A stretch of DNA of 64,000 nucleotides, taken from the NCBI RefSeq assembly GCF_000526795.1, contig NZ_JAGT01000001.1, forward strand, positions 2,624,501 through 2,688,500, given 5' to 3'. Below the pieces are notes generated by a model. It saw only the letters and a list, made by a program, of their open reading frames with translations. It ran no database searches and was not told the DNA's origin. Positions 7,878 to 17,610 of this stretch are shown piece by piece. How positions within the stretch are numbered: position 1 is the stretch's first letter; each line of letters opens with the position of its first letter. Source of the DNA: Ruminococcus flavefaciens AE3010 (GTDB lineage Bacteria; Bacillota; Clostridia; Oscillospirales; Ruminococcaceae). Both the position numbers and the translations under genes were made by a program.

Positions 7878-8792
7878 TTATCTGCTGTGACCTCCGCCGC
7901 CGTGGCTTCCGCCGCCGCCTCCACCGCCGCCGCCGCGGGAACCTCCGCCGCCGCTGCTGGATTCGATCTTTCGTCTGGTCTGATATGTGCGGATATGAGT
8001 ATCAGACTTCTGAGTATAGTTCACGTTGTCCTTTGACAGGTAAACGCTGGGATTGGTCTTTGCCTTGAATTTGTAGTTTCCCTTTGATGCAAGGAAAGAG
8101 ATAAGAGCCGTCAGCAGACCTATGATAGCTGAAACTATCCATATGCGCACCCAGAGGATAAGGGGCTTTTTGTGGGTTATGAAGAGCTTGTCGCCCTTGT
8201 AGTAGATATATGTGCCCTTTCTCTTGTCGTGGTAATATGAGCGGTGTGAGCCGCTTTTTGAGTATACCGTGAGCTGATCGAGGAATTCCACAACAGCGTC
8301 ATATATCTCGTCAGGTATTATCTCTTGTCCGGAAGCAGGGAGGTAATTGTCCAAGTGGTCGAAGATAGCTTCCCTGCAATCCTCATACATCAGGATAGCC
8401 TTTCCTGATGTGGAGATATAATCGTAAGCGGGTTTCTTTCCCGATAAGTCGAGATAATATATCAATCCGTCTGTATCGTTCCCGAACCATGAGTCATAAG
8501 TACTGTCGCAGAAAGGCTTTGTATCCTCGTTGGTGCGGTATGAGCCGCCGATATAGATGAGGATATTCATTTCGAGTTCTTGAGCTTTTTGCTGTATTTG
8601 TGCTTCAAGTTCTCTTATTTGCTGTTCTGAGAACAATCCTTTTTCGTTGTATTCGCCATCGTAAATAGTTGATACTTGCCAGTTCCCGTTCCAGCCTGCG
8701 TAGTCGTTTTCAGGCTCTGAGCAGCCTGTCAGCATCGTGAGCATACACATACAGGTAACGGCTGTCAGAATAAGTGATAAAAGGCGTTTCAT
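7878..8792 (-). CDS. TPM-domain lipoprotein with glycine-rich tail
   Basis: The start at 8792 gives a clear lipoprotein signal (MKRLLSLILT, lipobox LTGC), with AGGAGGTG upstream. The ATG overlaps the stop of the preceding gene by one base. A TPM-like domain (residues about 50-170) follows, then one membrane segment around IWIVSAIIGLLTALISFL and a tail rich in Gly, Ser and His (many GGGG runs). TPM proteins occur in membrane protein quality control and as phosphatase-like domains; the role here is unknown. It is paired with the zinc-ribbon membrane protein upstream, a recurrent arrangement in Firmicutes. Confidence 0.8.
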   Translation of the reverse strand: MKRLLSLILTAVTCMCMLTMLTGCSEPENDYAGWNGNWQVSTIYDGEYNEKGLFSEQQIRELEAQIQQKAQELEMNILIYIGGSYRTNEDTKPFCDSTYDSWFGNDTDGLIYYLDLSGKKPAYDYISTSGKAILMYEDCREAIFDHLDNYLPASGQEIIPDEIYDAVVEFLDQLTVYSKSGSHRSYYHDKRKGTYIYYKGDKLFITHKKPLILWVRIWIVSAIIGLLTALISFLASKGNYKFKAKTNPSVYLSKDNVNYTQKSDTHIRTYQTRRKIESSSGGGGSRGGGGGGGGGSHGGGGHSR

Positions 8793-9847
8793 CAGCAGAT
8801 AGCACCTCCTATCAGAGCGCAGACAGCCGAGACAGCTGCGCCCACACCGAGACAAGCCAGCCAGAGCCTGCCCTTTGAAAGGGGAGGAGTTCCTGCAAGC
8901 TTGCCCGTCTGTCCGTTTATAGCGAACTCGTAGACCTTATCCTTGTATTTGTATGACATGAACCACACAGGGAGCAGCATATAGCTCCACTGAGTCTGCT
9001 TGATGCTGTAGTCTTCTACATTTGCGCTGACGCTGCTGTAGCCCTGAATGGAGCTCTTGATAAGCGAAGCGCACGCCTGAGTTGCGCGGACGCGGATACG
9101 GGGAAATACCGACGCTTTGTCCACGTCGTACTTATCCGCATAGAAGCCGCTGAGGTAGGACATGGAGAAGTCCTTCAGCTCGCGGTAGTCGTAGGGCTCT
9201 ATAGCTTCCATGAGCAGGTCGTCTATTTTAGTCTCGCCGTCGGCAGGGATACCTTTTGTGGTAAGTGTGCCGCAGCGCACTACCCTGTACTCCTGAGTTT
9301 CGGTTATCATGTAGCTGCCCGAGGTCCAGCTCCTTACCTTTTTGCCTGTGCCCTGATAGTCAACATTTATGTTGCAGTCAGCCACCCAGAACGGAACATA
9401 GAGTCCCGTCAGCTTTTCAAGCTGCTGCTGTGACTTGAAGTCCTTTGGCGTGAACCAGCGCTTGCCTATCCATTTTTTGAAGCAGCTTATAGCATCATCT
9501 CTTGTGAGCTTGAAGCCTATGACCTTATCGGGCTTGAATTCGCCGCCCATTTTGCCTGCCAGTATAACAGGGTTATGGCAGTAATAGCAGAATGTAGCCG
9601 TCTGCTGATCGTCAGCCATTATCTCGGCGCCGCAGCTCTTGCAGCGGTAAAGGTGCGTGTGGTTTGCGAAGTCCTCCTGCACCTGTACAGCCTCCTGAGG
9701 GATACTGTTTTCGGTGCCTGCACAGAGCTCCTTTATTTCCTCCACAGTAAATGCGCTGAGGCAGTATTCACATTCCAGCTTCTGTGAGGTCGGATTGAAC
9801 TTCAGATCCGCCATGCAATTGGGGCATTTATATTCAACTGATTCCAA
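8792..9847 (-). CDS. Zinc-ribbon membrane protein
   Basis: A 351-residue protein with two N-terminal zinc ribbons (CPNC/CEYC near residues 9-30 and CKSC/CYYC near 70-95). A long central region without recognised motif follows, then a C-terminal hydrophobic segment (LACLGVGAAVSAVCALIGG). Start is TTG 9847 with GGGAGATG about 12 bp upstream; no ATG is near. Co-transcribed with the TPM lipoprotein. Function not known. The architecture suggests a cytosolic metal-binding head anchored at the C-terminus. Confidence 0.75.
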   Translation of the reverse strand: MESVEYKCPNCMADLKFNPTSQKLECEYCLSAFTVEEIKELCAGTENSIPQEAVQVQEDFANHTHLYRCKSCGAEIMADDQQTATFCYYCHNPVILAGKMGGEFKPDKVIGFKLTRDDAISCFKKWIGKRWFTPKDFKSQQQLEKLTGLYVPFWVADCNINVDYQGTGKKVRSWTSGSYMITETQEYRVVRCGTLTTKGIPADGETKIDDLLMEAIEPYDYRELKDFSMSYLSGFYADKYDVDKASVFPRIRVRATQACASLIKSSIQGYSSVSANVEDYSIKQTQWSYMLLPVWFMSYKYKDKVYEFAINGQTGKLAGTPPLSKGRLWLACLGVGAAVSAVCALIGGAIC

Positions 9848-9894
9848 TTCAGATCATCTCCCTTTGACAAAGAACGGCAAAAGCCGACAGATAT

Positions 9895-9923
9895 ATTTTA
9901 TCATAAAGCACAGATTTTTTCAA
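9895..9923 (-). promoter_or_regulatory. Sigma-A promoter for the zinc-ribbon/TPM pair
   Basis: On the minus strand TTGAAA, 17 bp, TAAAAT, about 50 bp before the TTG start. Confidence 0.7.
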
Positions 9924-9982
9924 TAGAAATGCTAAAAATTTACAACTTTTCTTTGACAAGGAAAATAACTTTTTGTTTAGCC

Positions 9983-10011
9983 TTGACAAAATTACGGAAA
10001 TCAAATATAAT
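9983..10011 (+). promoter_or_regulatory. Sigma-A promoter for citrate synthase
   Basis: TTGACA, 17 bp, TATAAT, about 54 bp before the start codon. Consensus at all twelve positions. Confidence 0.85.
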
Positions 10012-10064
10012 TGTAATATGCATAATCATTAGTACTAATCGTAAAAAGAAAGGGATGACGATAC

Positions 10065-11432
10065 ATGAGATACAAATTTTCAGACATCACACCAGAGATC
10101 ACAAAACTTGCTGATATGTCTCTTGAGGGCTACAAAATAGACCCCGAGCTCTACACACAGTACGATGTAAAGCGCGGACTCCGTGATATCAACGGAAACG
10201 GCGTTGTAGCAGGACTTACCAATATCAGTACCATAAAAGTGATAGACAGCGGCGACGGAATGCCAAATCACGGCGACGGCAAGCTGTACTACAGAGGAAT
10301 TGACGTAGAAGATATCGTCGCGGGCTTCATAAAGGAAAAGCGCTTCGGCTTTGAGGAGACTGTTTACCTTCTTCTTTTCGGAAAGATGCCCTCGGAGCAC
10401 GAGCTGGCGGAGTTCAAGAAGATACTTGCGGATTTCCGCGAGCTTCCCTCAAACTTTATGCGTGACGTGATAATGAAGGCTCCCACGGACAATATGATGA
10501 ATACTCTCGCAAAGAGCGTTCTTGCGCTGTATTCATATGATGATAAAGCAAACAATATATCAGTGCCAAACGTGCTGAGACAGAGCATAGAGCTCATAAC
10601 CCTGTTCCCTGTACTTGCGGTATACGCATACCACGCCTACAGGTACGCAAGACTTGGGGGAGACCTGTTCATACACAGTCCCAAGCCAGAGCTGTCCATA
10701 GCCGAGAATATACTTTATATGCTCCGCGAGGACGGGAAGTACACCGAGCTTGAAGCACGCATACTTGACCTTGCACTGGTACTCCACGCAGAGCACGGCG
10801 GCGGAAACAACTCCACATTCACTGTCCATGTAGTCTCCTCATCGGGCACCGATACCTATTCTGCCATAGCGGCGGCACTGGGCTCACTGAAAGGACCCAA
10901 ACACGGCGGCGCAAATATCAAGGTAGCCATGATGTTCGACGATATGAAGCAGAACGTAAAGGACTGGACAGACGAGGAGGAGGTCAAGAACTACCTCAGA
11001 AAGCTTCTCCACAAGGAGACCTTCGATAAGGCAGGCCTTATCTACGGCATGGGACACGCTGTGTACTCACAGTCAGACCCCAGAGCCAAGGTGTTCAAGG
11101 GCTTTGTGGAGTCTCTCAGCTCCGAAAAGGGCAGACATGAGGAATTTGCACTGTATTCGCTGGTGGAGCGTCTTGCTCCCGAGGTCATAGCCGAGGAGCG
11201 CCGCATATACAAGGGCGTCTGTGCAAACGTTGACTTCTACAGCGGCTTTGTATACCGTATGCTGGGCATACCCGACGAGCTCTTCACGCCTCTTTTTGCA
11301 ACAGCAAGAATAGCAGGCTGGTCTGCTCACAGAATTGAGGAGCTTATCAACTCCAACAAGATAATACGTCCTGCGTATAAGGCAATATCGCCTATGCGCG
11401 AGTACACCGACATGGAAAACAGAATGGACTGA
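10065..11432 (+). CDS. gltA: Citrate synthase
   Basis: Condenses oxaloacetate and acetyl-CoA to citrate. The 455 residues belong to the Si-type citrate synthase family, with conserved LHAEHGGGNNSTF near residue 245 (catalytic His), GPKHGGANIKV near 285 and the GMGHAVYSQSDPRA block near 330. The N-terminal extension of about 40 residues before the conserved core is seen in clostridial homologues. No other TCA-cycle gene is nearby, so it probably feeds glutamate synthesis. The ribosome binding site is weak (AAAGGG). Confidence 0.93.
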   Translation: MRYKFSDITPEITKLADMSLEGYKIDPELYTQYDVKRGLRDINGNGVVAGLTNISTIKVIDSGDGMPNHGDGKLYYRGIDVEDIVAGFIKEKRFGFEETVYLLLFGKMPSEHELAEFKKILADFRELPSNFMRDVIMKAPTDNMMNTLAKSVLALYSYDDKANNISVPNVLRQSIELITLFPVLAVYAYHAYRYARLGGDLFIHSPKPELSIAENILYMLREDGKYTELEARILDLALVLHAEHGGGNNSTFTVHVVSSSGTDTYSAIAAALGSLKGPKHGGANIKVAMMFDDMKQNVKDWTDEEEVKNYLRKLLHKETFDKAGLIYGMGHAVYSQSDPRAKVFKGFVESLSSEKGRHEEFALYSLVERLAPEVIAEERRIYKGVCANVDFYSGFVYRMLGIPDELFTPLFATARIAGWSAHRIEELINSNKIIRPAYKAISPMREYTDMENRMD

Positions 11433-11440
11433 GGCAGGCT

Positions 11441-11878
11441 ATGAAAGGTAAGGTCCTTGTAAAGTCGCTGCTTATGGGCATGATATGTCCTGCGATCATA
11501 TATATTGCCGCAGCAGTCTTTGATGTTATAACACAGGAAAGCAATGCTTCTCTGGTCGTAATGTTTATAGAGGGAGTGCTTCTGTTTATATTGCCTGTAT
11601 TTTTTCTCATACGTGAAAAGGAACTGGAGCAGCAGTTTCCCACGAAGCTGACAGCGCCTGTTTATTTATTCGGTTATGCGGTCATAACCCTTGTTATGAT
11701 ATATATTACCGATTCGCTGGATATGGATAAGTTATTTGCTCATAAGATTCTCGGCGGTATCGGACTTGTTATTATGTATATTATACTGGCAGGCGGCTTT
11801 GTCTGGGCATTGCTGTTCCGCATAGGAGCCCTCATCGTAAAATGCATAAGCAGTGCGCAGGAGAAGAAAAAGAGCTGA
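11441..11878 (+). CDS. Small membrane protein, unknown function
   Basis: A 145-residue hydrophobic protein, starting 9 bp after citrate synthase, with about four membrane segments and a charged C-terminal end (SSAQEKKKS). No family is recognised. It may be read through from the citrate synthase promoter, since no terminator separates them. Confidence 0.6.
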   Translation: MKGKVLVKSLLMGMICPAIIYIAAAVFDVITQESNASLVVMFIEGVLLFILPVFFLIREKELEQQFPTKLTAPVYLFGYAVITLVMIYITDSLDMDKLFAHKILGGIGLVIMYIILAGGFVWALLFRIGALIVKCISSAQEKKKS

Positions 11879-12369
11879 TATCGAACACATTCACTTGTCC
11901 TGAGACAGAAATGAACGTGAGCTGTATGAAAAAGACAGCGCTTCCGCTGATAATATGCAGTATCGTATGCTGTCTGCTGTATGCATGTACAGCCGTACTG
12001 ACAGACTATATCTCGCTGATCAATCGTTTATTTGACTCGAGCAGCATAGTTTTGCTCCAGATGGGAGCATATTTTGCACTGCCGTTTTTTCTGTATCCTG
12101 CGGAGAAAGCCTTCGCACAGGGGGAAAAGGGCAGGGGAGCATTGTTTTTCTGGCTCGCCTTTTCAGGCTGTGCCGCAGGAGTATTTATTTATCTGTTATG
12201 GATAGGCTTTATGCGTATAGATACTTCGTCCATGACCAATCCGTCTGAGGTGAGAGCCGTGGGAGCGACCCGCTTATTCACGTTTTTCCTGATGTGTCTC
12301 GGGATAATATGGCTATTGATATACAGAGGCATCAGAGCAGTGATAAACTGGTTTAAAATGGATTATTAA
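11842..12369 (+). CDS. Membrane protein, unknown function
   Basis: About 175 residues with four to five membrane segments. The start is uncertain: ATG 11842 overlaps the previous gene and has AGGAG 12 bp upstream, while ATG 11911 or 11926 would remove the overlap and place the first helix close to the N-terminus (MKKTALPLIICSIVCCLLYA). The paired layout with the preceding membrane protein suggests a shared role. No motif identifies it. Confidence 0.55.
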   Translation: MHKQCAGEEKELISNTFTCPETEMNVSCMKKTALPLIICSIVCCLLYACTAVLTDYISLINRLFDSSSIVLLQMGAYFALPFFLYPAEKAFAQGEKGRGALFFWLAFSGCAAGVFIYLLWIGFMRIDTSSMTNPSEVRAVGATRLFTFFLMCLGIIWLLIYRGIRAVINWFKMDY

Positions 12370-12391
12370 AACCGAAAGGAATGTTTTATAA

Positions 12392-13405
12392 ATGAACAAC
12401 AAAGCAGAATTATTTGACTGGAAAGGCATGACCTGCGTAAAACTCAGCGCAGGCGGCTATGAAGCATGGGTGGCAAACGAGATAGGCTCGAATGTTATCC
12501 GACTTCGCGACAACGTTAACGGTCTGGAGTTCTTCCGCTTCAATGAGAACAACGTGCCTGATACCATAAAGCAGTCCGCAGAGGTATGGGGACTTCCCAC
12601 ACTTTATCTGCCAAACCGTTTCGCAGACGGAGTATTGAAGACCTCCGACGCAGTATATCAGCTTCCCGTGAACGAGCCTGCTCCCTATAACAATCATATC
12701 CACGGCTTCCTCCACAAGAGAGCCCATGAGGTGGTGGAGTGCAAGGCTGACGACAACTGCGCATGGGTAAAGACCCGCTATATTTACGACGAAAAGGACG
12801 AGTTCTTCAAGTATCTCCCTGTACGCTTCACAGCAGAGTACACCTTTACTCTTTCGGAGCAGGGACTTGAGCAGAATATCCGCTTTATCAACACAGACGG
12901 CGAAAAGGTGCTGCCTATGTCGCTGGCTTCACATACAACTATCAATTCGCCTTTCGTGGACGGCGCAAAGGAGGAGGATATCCGCCTTTTAGTGCCCATA
13001 GGAAAGCGCTGTGAGCTCAACGAACGCTGCCTGCCCACAGAGCAGCTGAAGGTGCCCACCATGCACGACCTTGAATACAGAAACGGCGGAAAGAAGCCTG
13101 TATTGCAGGTAGTTGACAACGAGATGTATTTCGGTGAGTACTTGGATATGGACGGTGAGAAGTTCCACGGCGTCATCGCAGAGGATACTGCCAGCGGCAA
13201 GAAGCTCTGTTATGAGGTATCCGAGGAGTACGGCTTCTGGATAATCTGGAACGACCGCGGCTTCAATCACTACTTCTGTCCCGAGCCAATGACAGCAATG
13301 ATAGACGCACCAAACCTGAGCCTGCCTGCTGACGTTACAGGCTACCGCGAGGTAAAGCCCGGAGACGTATTCGAGGCTCACGAAAGATTCTTCACAAAAT
13401 TATAA
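12392..13405 (+). CDS. Aldose 1-epimerase family protein
   Basis: A 337-residue galactose-mutarotase-like protein that would interconvert alpha and beta anomers of an aldose. The NHIHGFLHKRAHEV stretch near residue 108 carries the conserved His pair, and LASHTTINSPF near 190 matches the second active-site region. The ribosome binding site GAAAGGAATG precedes ATG 12392. The exact sugar is not evident; nearby cellobiose and glycogen genes make a glucose anomer plausible. Confidence 0.75.
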   Translation: MNNKAELFDWKGMTCVKLSAGGYEAWVANEIGSNVIRLRDNVNGLEFFRFNENNVPDTIKQSAEVWGLPTLYLPNRFADGVLKTSDAVYQLPVNEPAPYNNHIHGFLHKRAHEVVECKADDNCAWVKTRYIYDEKDEFFKYLPVRFTAEYTFTLSEQGLEQNIRFINTDGEKVLPMSLASHTTINSPFVDGAKEEDIRLLVPIGKRCELNERCLPTEQLKVPTMHDLEYRNGGKKPVLQVVDNEMYFGEYLDMDGEKFHGVIAEDTASGKKLCYEVSEEYGFWIIWNDRGFNHYFCPEPMTAMIDAPNLSLPADVTGYREVKPGDVFEAHERFFTKL

Positions 13406-13410
13406 TACCT

Positions 13411-13433
13411 GTAGGGCGGATATTGTCCGCCCT
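13411..13433 (+). repeat. GTAGGG-tagged palindrome
   Basis: GTAGGGCGGATATTGTCCGCCC right after the epimerase stop. It may add a hairpin to the transcript end but has no T-run. Confidence 0.7.
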
Positions 13434-13466
13434 CATGATTTTATCAGATACGGAAAGGAACATACT

Positions 13467-14114
13467 ATGAGTTATTCAAGAATAATTGCAATTTTACTCG
13501 CATTACTTGCTTTTCTCTTTAATATCGGCTGTACTCAGGAGTCGCCGTCCTCATCTGCCGAGGATAGTACTAAGGCGGCAGTAACTACTGCAGCTCCCGA
13601 AACAGAAGCCTCCGCCGACGCTGCAACAGAGGCTGCTACAGCCGCAGAGTCCAAGGAGCTTGATCTGAGCAAGCTGAGCACCTTTGAGCTGAGCTCCGAG
13701 GATCTTCACGACGGAGTATGGGACGAGGATATCACCAATACCCTTAACGGCTCCAACCGTTCACCTCAGCTTTCGTGGGAGCCTGTTGACGGAGCAGGCT
13801 GTTATGCCATATTCATGGTGGATACCACCGCTTCCAACTGGATACACTGGAAGTCCGTCACCGAGAGCGAGACAGATCTCCCCGCAGGCTGGGCTCCCGA
13901 AAGTGAGTACGTAGGACCCTATCCGCCAAAGGGCTATACCCATGACTATGAGATATTTGTAATGGCTCTCAGGGAGCAGCCCGAGAGGATAAAGGGCTCC
14001 TTTGACAATTCAAACCCCAAGCTGCTTGAATTTGCAAAGGAAATGGACGGTGAAAACGAGGATAATATCATATCCTACGGTCATCTGACAGGCACTTATA
14101 CAAAACCCGAATAA
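13467..14114 (+). CDS. PEBP/YbhB-like lipoprotein
   Basis: A secreted or lipid-anchored protein of the phosphatidylethanolamine-binding (Raf kinase inhibitor-like) family. The signal peptide with lipobox IGC lies near residue 22, followed by a linker rich in Ala, Thr and Glu (residues about 25-65). The PEBP core then shows the hallmark ligand-pocket segments SPQLSWEPVDGA and YPPKGYTHDYEIFVMAL. The biological ligand of bacterial family members is unknown. Monocistronic by context. Confidence 0.85.
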   Translation: MSYSRIIAILLALLAFLFNIGCTQESPSSSAEDSTKAAVTTAAPETEASADAATEAATAAESKELDLSKLSTFELSSEDLHDGVWDEDITNTLNGSNRSPQLSWEPVDGAGCYAIFMVDTTASNWIHWKSVTESETDLPAGWAPESEYVGPYPPKGYTHDYEIFVMALREQPERIKGSFDNSNPKLLEFAKEMDGENEDNIISYGHLTGTYTKPE

Positions 14115-14117
14115 TAT

Positions 14118-14141
14118 GTAAGGGCGGATATTATCCGCCCG
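14118..14141 (+). repeat. GTAAGGG-tagged palindrome
   Basis: Copy of the GGGCGGATATTATCCGCCC hairpin, just after the PEBP gene. Confidence 0.7.
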
Positions 14142-14158
14142 TTTTCATACTCTGATTT

Positions 14159-14297
14159 GTGATAAATATATCACATAACACAAAAATCATACTTGCTGAT
14201 TGTGAAATGCGCCAAAAGTGATAGATTTGTCACTTTTTCTGTTGACAAGCTCATATTTAGGTGATATAATTGTCACAGAAAGTGATGAATACATCAC
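14159..14297. promoter_or_regulatory. Four 16-bp operators for the downstream HTH regulator
   Basis: Sites at 14159-14174 (GTGATAAATATATCAC), 14218-14233 (GTGATAGATTTGTCAC), 14261-14276 (GTGATATAATTGTCAC) and 14282-14297 (GTGATGAATACATCAC). Consensus GTGATR-N4-YRTCAC. The third overlaps the -10 box, and the fourth lies in the initial transcribed region. Confidence 0.8.
14242..14270 (+). promoter_or_regulatory. Sigma-A promoter overlapped by operators
   Basis: TTGACA, 17 bp, TATAAT. Its -10 lies inside the third GTGAT operator, the classic layout for autorepression. Confidence 0.85.
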
Positions 14298-14315
14298 ATG
14301 AAAGGGGTAATCATT

Positions 14316-14771
14316 ATGAAAAAAAGAGTATTGAGCCAGAAAGCACAGGCTTTATCGGAATTCGTATCATCTATGGTGATGATAATACTGTTTATCTGTG
14401 GAATGCTTGAAAAGATATACCACACCAGAGTATTTCATTATATTATCAATGTGCTGTCTCCGCTTATCCTCATTGGGATCGTATTTTTTTGTGCTATGTC
14501 AACAAAGTACAAAAAGCAGCCAAGTGACGAGCTTTCCCGTGAACTCATGCTGAAAGCCACAGATATCGCAGTAAGAGTTGAGCTTTGCGCAGCATTGCTC
14601 GTTGGTATTTTCATGCACCTGCACGGAAACCACAGGCATTTTGAATATTACAGCATCGAGGGCAGTGACGTGTGTATATTCGCTGTCTTTTTGTGCGGAG
14701 TATTCTTAGCAGCCAAGAACATTACTTTCCTATGGCTTGACAGAACTCCCAAGGCTGAGGAGGACGAATAA
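14316..14771 (+). CDS. Membrane protein paired with HTH regulator
   Basis: About 151 residues from ATG 14316. An upstream in-frame ATG at 14298 overlaps the ribosome binding site AAAGGGG and the fourth operator, so it is less likely. There are about four membrane helices, no catalytic motif, and a charged C-terminus. Its stop overlaps the ATG of the HTH gene by one base, so the two are made together. Such membrane-protein/Xre pairs often act as sensor and repressor; that role is inferred from layout only. Confidence 0.7.
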   Translation: MKKRVLSQKAQALSEFVSSMVMIILFICGMLEKIYHTRVFHYIINVLSPLILIGIVFFCAMSTKYKKQPSDELSRELMLKATDIAVRVELCAALLVGIFMHLHGNHRHFEYYSIEGSDVCIFAVFLCGVFLAAKNITFLWLDRTPKAEEDE

Positions 14772-14980
14772 TGCCCGAGCTCAAAACAAAACTTAAAGAA
14801 TACCGTGCAAAGTACGACATGAAGCAGGGAGAGCTCGCCGACCTTGTGGGAGTCCGCCGCGAGACCATAATCCGCCTTGAAAAGGGACTTTACAACCCGT
14901 CCCTAAAGCTTGCAATGGATATTGCCAAGGTGTTCCACACGACGGTTGAGGAACTTTTCTCCTTTGATGGTGAAATGTAG
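14771..14980 (+). CDS. Xre/Cro-family transcriptional regulator
   Basis: A 69-residue compact helix-turn-helix protein (YozG-like size). The HTH spans residues about 16-40 ([20 protein letters not shown]), followed by the usual [18 protein letters not shown] and a short end. No extra sensor domain is present. It is the obvious candidate to bind the four palindromic operators before its operon and hence repress itself. Confidence 0.88.
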   Translation: MPELKTKLKEYRAKYDMKQGELADLVGVRRETIIRLEKGLYNPSLKLAMDIAKVFHTTVEELFSFDGEM

Positions 14981-15024
14981 GACAATGTGCACAAAAAAGG
15001 ACTTGAAAAAAATACAACGCAATT

Positions 15025-15053
15025 TTTGCATATCCTATTGTATTATATGCAAA
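15025..15053. promoter_or_regulatory. Candidate operator over the cellobiose phosphorylase promoter
   Basis: Perfect inverted repeat TTTGCATAT, 11 bp, ATATGCAAA, overlapping the -35 box and spacer. Confidence 0.55.
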
Positions 15054-15066
15054 TGTATGGTATAAT
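15038..15066 (+). promoter_or_regulatory. Sigma-A promoter for cellobiose phosphorylase
   Basis: TTGTAT, 17 bp, TATAAT. The 5' leader then holds a small hairpin (GCGGTTC GTT GAACCGC, 15076-15092) followed by TTTTG, which could stabilise or attenuate the message. Confidence 0.7.
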
Positions 15067-15122
15067 AATACAAATGCGGTTCGTTGAACCGCTTTTGTCA
15101 CCAAAAATAAAGGAGTATAATT

Positions 15123-17609
15123 ATGAAGTTCGGATTTTTTGACGACGCTAAAAAGGAATATGTTATCAATTCCCCAAAGACTCCCTATCCGTGGATAAAC
15201 TACCTCGGCAATCAGGGATTTTTCTCACTTATTTCCAATACAGCAGGCGGCTACTGTTTCTATAAGGACGCACGCCTCAGACGCATTACTCGTTATCGCT
15301 ACAACAACGTGCCTATCGATATGGGCGGACGTTATTTCTATATCAACGACAACGGAACTGTATGGAACCCCGGCTGGTCTCCTGTAAAAACAGAGCTTGA
15401 TTCATACGAGTGCCGCCACGGTATGGGCTATACCGTTATCACAGGCAAGAAGAACGACCTCAAGGCTGAGGTGACATTCTTCGTTCCTCAGAACTACGAC
15501 GGCGAAGTTCAGCAGGTAGTCCTCACAAACGAGGGCAAGGAAGCAAAGAGCTTCTCTATCTTCTCTATCGCTGAATGGTGTCTCTGGGACGCTCAGGACG
15601 ACTGCACAAACTTCCAGAGAAACTTCTCCACAGGTCGTGTTGAGATCGAGGGCTCCACTATCTACCACGTAACAGAGTACAGAGACAGACGTAACCACTA
15701 CGCTTTCTATACTGTAAACGATGATATCGACGGCTACGATACAGACCGTGATTCATTCCTCGGAAGCATCTACAACGGCTGGGACAACCCTGCAACAGTA
15801 AAGGCTGACAAGCCCTCAAACTCCTTTGCAGACGGCTGGTCACCTGTTGCTTCACACTACAAGAAGGTAACTCTTGCTCCCGGCGAGTCCAAGACCCTTA
15901 TCTATATCCTCGGCTATGCTGAGAACCCACAGGACAAGAAGTTCGCTGCTGAAAAGCCTGCTAACCTCCTTACAAGAGAGACATGGGTCCTCAACAAGGA
16001 AAAGGCTTATGCAATGATCGAGAAGTACAATACTCCCGAGAAGGTAGCAGCAGGTCTTGAAGAGCTCCGCAATACATGGAACAGTCTCCTTTCTATCTTC
16101 AAGGTAAACACACCTGATGACAAGGTAAACAGAATGGTAAATATCTGGAACCAGTATCAGTGTATGGTAACATTCAACCTTTCACGTTCCGCTTCTTACT
16201 TCGAGAGCGGTATCGGCCGTGGTATGGGCTTCCGTGACTCCAACCAGGATATCCTCGGATTCGTTCACCAGATACCCGAGCGTGCAAGAGAGAGACTTAT
16301 CGACATCGCTTCAACACAGCTTTCAGACGGCGGCTGCTACCACCAGTACCAGCCTCTTACAAAGAAGGGCAACGCTGATATCGGCGGCGACTTCTCAGAC
16401 GATCCGCTCTGGATGATACTTTCTGTTGCTGCTTATATCAAGGAGACAGGCGACTGGGGCATTCTCGACGCTAACGTTCCTTTCGATGACGATCCCAACG
16501 GCAAGCACACAATGCTTGAGCACCTCAACGTTTCATTCTACCACATTGTAAACAACCTCGGACCTCACGGTCTGCCACTTGCAATGAGAGCTGACTGGAA
16601 TGACTGTATCAACCTCTCATGCTTCTCCGATACTCCCGGTGAGTCCTTCCAGACCTACACCAACCCCAAGTTCAAGGCAGAGGGCGGTTACTCCAAGATA
16701 GCTGAGTCTGCATTCGTTGCAGCACTCTTCACATACACAGGTCCTGCTTATGTAGGTATCCTCGAGCATCTCGGCAAGAAGGACGAGGCTGCAAAGGCTC
16801 AGGCTGAGATCGACAAGATGAAGAAGAACGTTATGGAATCCGCTTTCGACGGCGACTGGTTCATCAGAGCTTACGACGCTAACGGCGAGAAGATGGGCTC
16901 CAAGGAGTGCGAAGAGGGCAAGATCTTCATCGAGCCACAGGGCTTCGCAGTTATGTCAGAGATCGGTAAGGATCAGGGCGCAGACATCAAGACACTCAAC
17001 TCCATTGACAAGTACCTCAACTGCGAGTTCGGTCTTGTTCTCAACAACCCTGCATTCACAAAGTACTATATCCAGTACGGTGAGATCTCCACATATCCGG
17101 GCGGATACAAGGAGAACGCAGGTATCTTCACACACAACAATGCATGGATAATCTGTGCCGAGGCTTACGTAGGACGCGGTGACAAGGCATTTGAGTACTA
17201 CAGCAAGATAGCTCCTGCTTTCACTGAGGAGACATCTGATATCCACAAGACAGAGCCTTACGTATACGGTCAGATGATCGGCGGTAAGGACGCTAAGAAC
17301 TTCGGTCAGGGCAAGAACTCATGGCTTACAGGTACAGCTGCATGGAACATGGTAGCTATTTCCCAGTACATTCTGGGCGTACAGCCTGTATTTGATGGAC
17401 TCAAGGTAGATCCTTCAATTCCTCATGAGTGGGACGGCTTCACAGCAGTTCGTCAGTTCCGCGGAGCGACCTTCAACATCACAGTTAAGAACCCTGCACA
17501 CGTATGCAAGGGCGTAAAGACTATGACAGTTGACGGCAAGGCAGTAGAGGGATGCGTAATTCCTGTATGCAATGGCGGCACACACGAAGTTGAGATCGTA
17601 ATGGGTTAA
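15123..17609 (+). CDS. Cellobiose phosphorylase (GH94)
   Basis: Cytosolic enzyme splitting cellobiose with phosphate into glucose-1-phosphate and glucose, saving ATP. The 828-residue length and sequence closely follow clostridial cellobiose phosphorylases: N-terminal beta-sandwich ([15 protein letters not shown]), then the (alpha/alpha)6 barrel with [16 protein letters not shown] near 365, and RADWNDC near 490 with the catalytic Asp. The ribosome binding site AAAGGAG precedes ATG 15123. It is transcribed alone between a promoter and a strong terminator. Codon use is strongly biased, suggesting high expression. Confidence 0.96.
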   Translation: MKFGFFDDAKKEYVINSPKTPYPWINYLGNQGFFSLISNTAGGYCFYKDARLRRITRYRYNNVPIDMGGRYFYINDNGTVWNPGWSPVKTELDSYECRHGMGYTVITGKKNDLKAEVTFFVPQNYDGEVQQVVLTNEGKEAKSFSIFSIAEWCLWDAQDDCTNFQRNFSTGRVEIEGSTIYHVTEYRDRRNHYAFYTVNDDIDGYDTDRDSFLGSIYNGWDNPATVKADKPSNSFADGWSPVASHYKKVTLAPGESKTLIYILGYAENPQDKKFAAEKPANLLTRETWVLNKEKAYAMIEKYNTPEKVAAGLEELRNTWNSLLSIFKVNTPDDKVNRMVNIWNQYQCMVTFNLSRSASYFESGIGRGMGFRDSNQDILGFVHQIPERARERLIDIASTQLSDGGCYHQYQPLTKKGNADIGGDFSDDPLWMILSVAAYIKETGDWGILDANVPFDDDPNGKHTMLEHLNVSFYHIVNNLGPHGLPLAMRADWNDCINLSCFSDTPGESFQTYTNPKFKAEGGYSKIAESAFVAALFTYTGPAYVGILEHLGKKDEAAKAQAEIDKMKKNVMESAFDGDWFIRAYDANGEKMGSKECEEGKIFIEPQGFAVMSEIGKDQGADIKTLNSIDKYLNCEFGLVLNNPAFTKYYIQYGEISTYPGGYKENAGIFTHNNAWIICAEAYVGRGDKAFEYYSKIAPAFTEETSDIHKTEPYVYGQMIGGKDAKNFGQGKNSWLTGTAAWNMVAISQYILGVQPVFDGLKVDPSIPHEWDGFTAVRQFRGATFNITVKNPAHVCKGVKTMTVDGKAVEGCVIPVCNGGTHEVEIVMG

Positions 17610-17610
17610 T

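Noticed and set aside
7740-8036. Plus-strand frame through repeats and the end of the TPM gene
   Set aside because: It translates palindromic repeats and the complement of the Gly-rich tail; not a gene.
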